From assembly GCF_019059575.1 (NCBI RefSeq), contig NW_024881610.1, positions 620,001-684,000 on the forward strand: a stretch of DNA of 64,000 nucleotides, given 5' to 3'. Under the pieces are notes generated by a model. It did not search any database, was not told where the DNA came from, and worked only from the letters and a program-made list of their open reading frames with translations. The stretch's first letter is position 1; every line of letters starts with the position of its first letter. A program made the translations under genes and the position numbers. Source of the stretch: Amphibalanus amphitrite. Its lineage: Eukaryota; Arthropoda; Thecostraca; Balanomorpha; Balanidae. Positions 58,201 through 64,000 of the stretch are shown piece after piece.

Positions 58201-59697
58201 GAGATCTGATTTATGGTGACTTGTTGAGGGCTGGGCAGAGCATGACGAGCAAAAAGTGAGAAAAGTGTAGATGTCATGTTGGTTTCGTTATTCTATTTTA
58301 AATGTTTTCTGCCTGCTTATTACTCGTTGATTGAACGACCGACATCCTTTCAGGCTCATGACAGCAGGGCATTATCATACGCCTCACCCAGCATACCTAG
58401 CCGGCCTTGCATGCCTGTCCAGGACTAGCAGGTAGATAGATAATCCGTTCAAAGTCCAAACGTCGTTCTGCTACTTCTGACTGATCATGCGCCAATGCAT
58501 TATCGCACGCGTAATCTCGCATGCCTATCCAGGATGGAGACTTTGTACGCTTCTCGGACACCAGGAGACTTATGACCGCTACCATGGACACTGCAGAGTA
58601 ATGGTGCACCCCTCAGCACCATCGCTCAGCGCCGTGAGACCGCCGGTCCCACACCACATCCAGCCATCTGAGTCGGCCCTTTTGCGGCACACTGCAGCCG
58701 CGCGCGGAGCAGCCCGTTGGCCATTTTTACGCCGGCCGCGCCATAGCCATGTCCGCGTTTGACCTTATACGGCGCGCACCATTGCCGAATCGGCTCAATT
58801 CGAGTTAAGCCGCGTGATAAATGTCTGGCGGACATGCTGGCGCGGCGGTCGGACCGCGTGGCCGGTCTGTGGTATGTCGATGGCCCACTTAGGGGCGCGC
58901 CGCGCCGGTCGCACCTTACCCCAGCGAATCGATCCGTGTTTGATTGGCCCGGTATGATCTCACCGACGACTGTAAGTGTAGAGTACCGGGCGTCGTCACC
59001 CAGTCATGCAAAGGGCACCGGTGGCCGCGGCGGCACGGACCGCCAGGGGGTGGCCCGGCGCTCCCAACGAGATCTGTCCAGCATGCAGAGACAACCATCA
59101 GCTGTGGCTCAAAACCCAAACAGCGACCGGCTGGCAATGCGGGGGATTCTACGGGAAATATCTGATAATCAGGCATGCAACTTTTTCTCCAACTGGTAAC
59201 CGGCACCACATCAGCATGAAACTGAAAAAATGACGTTTACTGACTGGTGCAATATGCCGACAAATTACCACCATTTAGCGGCCATTCAAAGCCAGCGCGT
59301 CATCCGAATGCTATGCCGCCGGAAACTTACGATTCACAAGAGACGGTGGCGTCACCGTCCCGCCAATTTGTCACGGGCATGGAGATATAAAATGATACAT
59401 TGCAGTCTGATATGGTATTTACGCATCACATTCATTTTATGAGTGTACACGTATCAATAGTTTGTTCATGCCTCACTTTACCCCTGACTGCATCACCATT
59501 CCTACCATTAGCCAAGGTGCATGTGTAGCTGACGCGCTCTTCGCCCCCTTTTGTGATTTCAGCTCTTCGATGAAGGGCTACTCGCAGAAGAACTACCACA
59601 TCGGCGACGGGACGCTGTACAGCGTCATGATCCCGCACCAGACCAAGCAGGTGGCGAGGACGTACCGAGGGTCGACGCCCGGCCGCGGCAGGGGAAG
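43353..59697 (+). CDS. N-terminal exons of an unidentified protein encoded by a very long gene
   Basis: Two exons with good splice sites and matching phase: 43353-43500 (acceptor CTGTTGCAG, ATG at 43358, donor CAG/GTGAGT, phase 2) and 59563-59697 (acceptor TGATTTCAG, donor AAG/GTGAGA, phase 2), separated by 16 kb. They encode about 92 residues: MQDRDDHRDMTIKSSGSESM, then APLGMRFPLDFDLSMGQMAQ, EEADQNSSSMKGYSQKNYHI, GDGTLYSVMIPHQTKQVART and YRGSTPGRGRG. Codon use is strongly G/C-ending in exon 3. There is no signal peptide. The acidic N-terminus followed by a basic Gly-Arg stretch would suit a nuclear or nucleic-acid-binding protein, but I recognise no family. The 5' UTR exon may be at 28.4-28.7 kb. 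Later exons are beyond the window or were not seen. Confidence 0.6.
43501..50048 (+). other. Long intron of the unidentified gene, first part
   Basis: No exon is recognised. A CpG-rich islet spans about 45150-45620. The open frames there are compositional. The rest is unique sequence with no repeats that I could identify. Confidence 0.5.
50053..50822. mobile_element. piggyBac-type MITE (770 bp) flanked by TTAA
   Basis: A 17-bp perfect terminal inverted repeat, AGGAAGGGTGCCACCTT (50053-50069) and its inverse at 50806-50822, is flanked on both sides by TTAA (50049-50052 and 50823-50826), the diagnostic piggyBac target duplication. The inside is strikingly AT-rich against the GC-rich surroundings. 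It has no transposase frame, so it is non-autonomous. The ends do not start with the CCC usual for piggyBac, so another TTAA-targeting group is possible. Confidence 0.9.
55191..55285. repeat. (TC)n microsatellite
   Basis: About 80 bases of almost pure CT dinucleotide (interrupted by one CC near the start and TTTC near the end). Open frames of Ser-Leu or Arg-Glu repeats across it are artefacts. Confidence 0.97.
57408..57460. repeat. (ACAGG)n pentanucleotide microsatellite
   Basis: Ten to eleven perfect tandem copies of ACAGG. The purity suggests an unstable, probably polymorphic locus. Confidence 0.97.
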
Positions 59698-62600
59698 GTG
59701 AGAAAAGAAAAGCTGCATGCCACGGCGCTCCGACCGCACCAGGCGCGCACACTCACACAGCGCTGGAGAGGCGAAAGGGTGGAAGGAGGGTCACTTTGGT
59801 AGGAGGTAGGGATAACAGAAGTGAGGCGAAACATCGCAGCAGGTTGCTGGTACTTGTGGCAAGTAAGGCAAACGATAGCACATGCAAAAAGTAAGCTATC
59901 ACAAAGAAAGATATAGTGATACATTTGAAGGTCATGTAGCCCTTTTATTTAATTTGTAGCCAGATATAAGTGAACTTCAAAGACCAAGGTGTGTCTCTAA
60001 CTGCGTACAAGTACGGGAAACACACCCAGATGAGTAAAGATACATTCACAGAAAATGATAGCGATAGGCGTTCTACTTATGTTCTTACGTACGCCTACCT
60101 TGTAAACCGATCCCAGAAAGATCGCTCATCATTTTGTTGTTCTTGGCGGAGATCAAGATGAAGATATGATAGCTAGCGATTACAAAGAACAGGTATTACG
60201 AAAGAGGAAACACTGAGAATGAATCATTCCAGCTTTTTGCACTTACGGTGGTGCGGGAGTGAGCATCGTACCATCACTTAGTCATGGTTTACAACGCGGG
60301 ACAGCTGACGGCGGGACCGTTGTATTCCTGTTCCAAGTATAAGCTCCATCACTGACAGATCGCCGTTACAAAACGCACCGACCTGATGCGCACGGACGGC
60401 AGCTCCAGTGTTGAGCATGCAGAACCTGTTTGCGGCCGTCGCACCGAAGTGGTCTCAGCCTTGCGCGCCGCACGTGCAGATGCCATCCATACCCGTCCGC
60501 CGCTGGAATTCGCACAGCCAACGGTTCCCACGGCCTAACCCGTCCGCTGAGGGGGGGGGGGGGCGACAGCACACGGAGCACCTGCAGTGAGCACAGGCAG
60601 GACTCGGGTTGGGGAGAGCCCCTCACACCACCTCGGGCCAGTGTCAGCTGCGCTGCAATACCTCGGCCAGGGGAGCCAGATAGTGTAGTCACAAGCCGAG
60701 GCATTCACGCACATCCTGTCAGCTCGAGTTCCGTCAGGACGTGCCTTCCGTCCCCCCACATGTGACAGGCGCCAGTCGCATTCGGTTACACGGCCCAAAA
60801 TAGAGCCGCTTTCGGCTCCTTTCCGGGAGAGCTTGGCGCCCAGCGTGCCCGGGGTGGGGCGAGGCGGCGGCACGTCGGGGAGGGCCCTCTTACCGCGGCG
60901 CCGCATCGCGTGTTATTTTGGCACGTACTCCGCCGGAGGACGCCTCCAAAACTGGAGTGCCGCGCCGTGCGCTCTCTCCAGAGAGACAGAGAGGAGGCGC
61001 GTATCGGAGAGACGGCCGAGCAGACACCGCCAGCCAGCGTGCAGCTAAAATAGCCGGGTCGTGCCGAGACGAAGGACGGGCGCCTCGCCTGGTCCTCCCC
61101 GCGGCCCCCGCTGCCGCGAGCTCCGCCCACGTGGGAACCGGACGGAAGCCGGCGACGACAGCCACATACCTTGGGGTAGTTTTGGAGTCGCCCGCGCCGT
61201 CACCGCACTCTGGATGGATTTCCTTCCATGGGCGGACGTTTTCCGGTCGGCACAGTGCATTGTTGCACGAAAGCGGTCCACGCAGCCGGAGGAAAACCTG
61301 CAGACTCATGAATGGTGGCGAGGCTACGAGCCAGACCGCTGGCCTTCGGATTCTCGATGAATTATGAATGAACATGGTATGACGTTTGGTACCAATCACA
61401 ACCTGACAGGTTATTAATCTGTACAGCGACCTATATATGATCGCCAGTATTAACATGTTCATTCACAACCAACCCACAAAAGGACTTCAGCGACAAAACG
61501 GTTTGTTTCAATTCGGCGATATACCAGGAAATCCATTCTCAAATGCCGACAGCGTTGTTAGCAAATGTCAACCAAACCTTCAATACAGACGAACCTAACA
61601 ACATATCCAGCTACTCGATTAGTCCTCAACTGCTGACGGTTCCGGGAGCTCACTCTGCTCAATATATCCCCCGTCGATTTCCATCGCCGATATCCATAAA
61701 CCCCGTCACTGTGTGTCCTCCCGCCGTCAGCACCAGCCTGATCTCGATCTGACTCAGAGCACGAGTAGCTCCGACTGTCGAGGTTACCAGAGCTGCGGAC
61801 GGCCCAGGTGCAGCCCCCGGTGTACCGCAGCCACACACCGGACGTTCCAGGGGCGCCACTCACCGCCGCCTCGCCCCCGCAGCCGAGCCAATATCGCCGC
61901 AACTGATCGGCTTCTGTCCTTATAGAGCGGGACGATTCACCTGCGCCGGGGGATGGCTGGGGTGAACCCGGCGAGATCCGTCAGATACGGGAACCGTCCC
62001 CACCTCACCTCAACACTGCCGGACCTGTGGAATTCAAACAATTTCCCATAAGAATCAGCCGTCCAGGTTCACAGCAATATCTACTTATAAAGCGGAACGT
62101 CAAACATCATGATAACGCACCGCAATGAGAGATATCTCAAAAAGAAAATAGTGAACCGACGTCAGCACTCCGGATACAGTGGGCTCCTCGCATCCCGTCA
62201 TTCATCACCCGTGTCTCTCAGCGAATCCCAACACAAAGCGAAAAAGGCCACTTGGCTGACGTTCGTGGCGGGCGGACTGCGATCAGCTGCGCCCTGACGC
62301 CTCGGGGCGCCGCCCCCGCCCCCGCCGCCGCCCCGGCGCGCGCGCCGGTCGCGCCATTTGCGGCACGTCCGCCCGCCCGCCATGCATACCATTAGAGCGT
62401 CTAATTACGGGCGGCGCCGCCCCCGCCGCCGCGCAGACGCGTATATGGCGATGACTGCGGTTGAGGCCGCCAGAGCCCACAATGCCTCCCGGGGAGGTCC
62501 GACTGTGTAAGGCGTCAGCGGCAGCCCAGCGCCAATCGATCCCGGGTGGCCGCTGAAAACCCGTGAAGATCATTGTGCAACGTCTCCAGAGCCGACCACT

Positions 62601-64000
62601 AAGAATAGTTAACCCGACCGGTAACCGAGCCGACGCTGCCTACACAAACAGGTGGCCGGCTATTTTTATTGTTTGCAGTTGTGACATTTTTGGCGAAGCG
62701 AGGTGGGGCTCAACCGTAACAGCAATGAATTAGCCTGAATAGAGTGCAAATAGCGCGGATTCACTGTCCTTCGCCCACGCAAATGACGTTGCTAGATTGT
62801 AGAACAACAGTCAGCAAACGAAACGAGCCCAGGGACGGGGGCCGGTGCCTCTTTTCGATTATAATCACGTACGGCTTTTGTAGGGCGTTCGGCTCAAAGG
62901 CAAACACCTGCTGTGATAGCCGTAAAAGACGAGACATTTCTTTAGGAATGTGGTTTGAAGTGATTTTCTACGTAAATGGCATATTCGTGTCAGGAGGCGA
63001 CGTCACCGAAAGCAAAACATCGATACGGGGATATAGTTTATGGCGGCTTTGCGGTAATGCGATTTACCTATGATCCAATTTAATCATACGAAACTCACTG
63101 AATAAAGATGGTATAAAAATAATGTTTTACTACTCTGTCCGGTGCTTTTACTCTTTCTGAAAATAGCATGAATGGTAATTATAGTAAATTGCTTTGCAAG
63201 CAATGTTGGTCACTATTAAATGAAAAAAGCTCAACAAATGTAGGAACCGACCCCTTGGAAATGTTAAATACGAACTAATAGCAACACAGATGACAGACGG
63301 GAAAGGCACAAACGTTCGGATTTATTCGCCTAGCGGTTTTCCCTACAAATTGAATATTGCACACTGAAGGTAAGGTAAGTGATTTTTTCCATGATGTTCA
63401 TTCCGGAAGCAGGCAGCATAAATGGTAGCATCAAACAAAACCGGGCGAAACCACACTTCGCCATTCCTTTGGTCTATTCATTCCTCGAAACTTTAGATGA
63501 AAGTTGCACGATTTACCGTGGATAAAGTATACTTTTATACTTACGCCTTGGCAAATCTGACAAAAAATAATAATCCAAAATCTTCATTAGCTATTCCACA
63601 TTCAGCTGTGGATCTGGGCTGGTGGTGGCGTGGCAGCCCATATGAATGCCCGCCGCCACACCGCATTATGGAAATGCGATCCCCGTATAAGCGAGGTGCC
63701 GCCTTTATACGGCAGTCGTATGTCCACGGATTTGCCTGACCAACGAGATTAGAGACCATATAGACTGGCTTCTCCTAACCAGGTTCGATTTTTCCCGTGC
63801 AATCGGACATTCTGATGTGACATCAAAGCTGTCACCAAAAAACCTCAACAGGCATTGTTAACTCATCGTAAAAATACCGCCGCCGAATAAGTCGATATTA
63901 CCGGGCGGCGCTGTGCAGCGGTCGGCCCGATTTTCATCACGTGCCGCTCCACGGGGGTGTCGGGACACGGTACCGACTCTGCGGACACTGGACACAGTGT
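59698..64000. other. Downstream intron / intergenic sequence to the window end
   Basis: No further exon of the plus-strand gene is recognised. CpG-rich islets lie at about 60780-61180 and 62290-62450. The latter holds CCCGCC runs around a TAATTA homeodomain-type core (GTCTAATTACGG), which could be a regulatory element or an alternative promoter. A G-run sits at 60550-60562. Confidence 0.45.
62285..62500. promoter_or_regulatory. CpG-rich islet with a TAATTA core
   Basis: Short GC blocks (GCCCCCGCCCCCGCCGCC; CGGCGCGCGCGCCGG, a palindrome) flank a small AT island containing CATGCATACCATTAGAG and TCTAATTACGG. The composition resembles the 28.2-kb CpG region, where CCCGCC runs also lie beside GCCATGAATAC. 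A regulatory role is inferred only from composition. Confidence 0.3.

Larger units (their letters stand above)
50827..59562 (+). other. Long intron of the unidentified gene, second part
   Basis: No exon is recognised. It holds two microsatellites (below), CpG-rich islets at about 50830-51130 and 55490-55790, and a short duplicated phrase GTAGAGCACGCCCAG at about 54205 and 54281. Confidence 0.5.

Noticed and set aside
60330-60540. Possible further exon of the long gene after an ACTGACAG acceptor
   Set aside because: The frame runs about 60 codons to a stop without a recognisable motif, and no coding bias or clear donor supports it.
1-64000. CRISPR array, phage or bacterial operon
   Set aside because: The repeats lack regular unique spacers, the genes have spliceosomal introns, and no prokaryotic gene was seen.

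Overview
This is nuclear DNA from an animal, probably an arthropod and possibly a crustacean. That placement is inference from gene content, compact multi-exon genes and the mobile-element mix. No species can be named from sequence alone. Genes have GT-AG introns with pyrimidine-rich acceptors. No prokaryotic operon, CRISPR array, rRNA or convincing tRNA is present.

Layout. (1) 1-4851, plus strand: the last exons of a phospholipase C beta gene that begins upstream of the window, with only its C-terminal coiled-coil region present. (2) 6073-6700: a 628-bp foldback element with ~175-bp inverted arms. (3) 6951-10844, minus strand: a complete six-exon ASNSD1 gene (asparagine synthetase domain-containing 1). 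(4) 10.9-14.8 kb: a repeat-rich block with an orphan PHD-finger exon (minus), a short hairpin, a 282-bp tandem duplication and a hAT-type MITE, bracketed by an inverted pair of ~30-bp CRE-associated repeats. (5) 15959-22590, plus strand: a complete 13-exon TFIP11 gene (G-patch spliceosome disassembly factor, 840 aa). (6) 22.6-28.1 kb: intergenic, with a 77-bp near-perfect hairpin, a 37-bp minisatellite and a second hAT-type MITE. (7) 28.1 kb to beyond the window, plus strand: a sparse, very long gene, with a CpG-rich probable promoter and 5' UTR exon near 28.4-28.7 kb, a first coding exon at 43.35 kb, the next at 59.56 kb, and the rest off the window. I do not recognise its protein. Its introns hold a CR1/L2-like LINE (about 35.3-38.8 kb), a 770-bp TTAA-flanked piggyBac-type MITE (50.05 kb), microsatellites and several CpG-rich islets.

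The most unusual signal is shared by all four multi-exon genes. Short pieces (about 60-150 bp) spanning an exon-intron junction have been copied in tandem, so that functional-looking splice sites lie side by side: 11 donors in ASNSD1, 5 acceptors plus 3-4 donors around one PLC-beta intron, duplicated acceptors and donors at TFIP11 exons 8 and 10, and a duplicated acceptor plus in-frame ATG in the unidentified gene. In PLC-beta and the unidentified gene the extra copies would give alternative protein ends. In TFIP11 they add early stops, and in ASNSD1 they extend the exon through open sequence. A genome-wide tendency to duplicate exon edges, or an assembly artefact concentrated at exon edges, would both be worth establishing.
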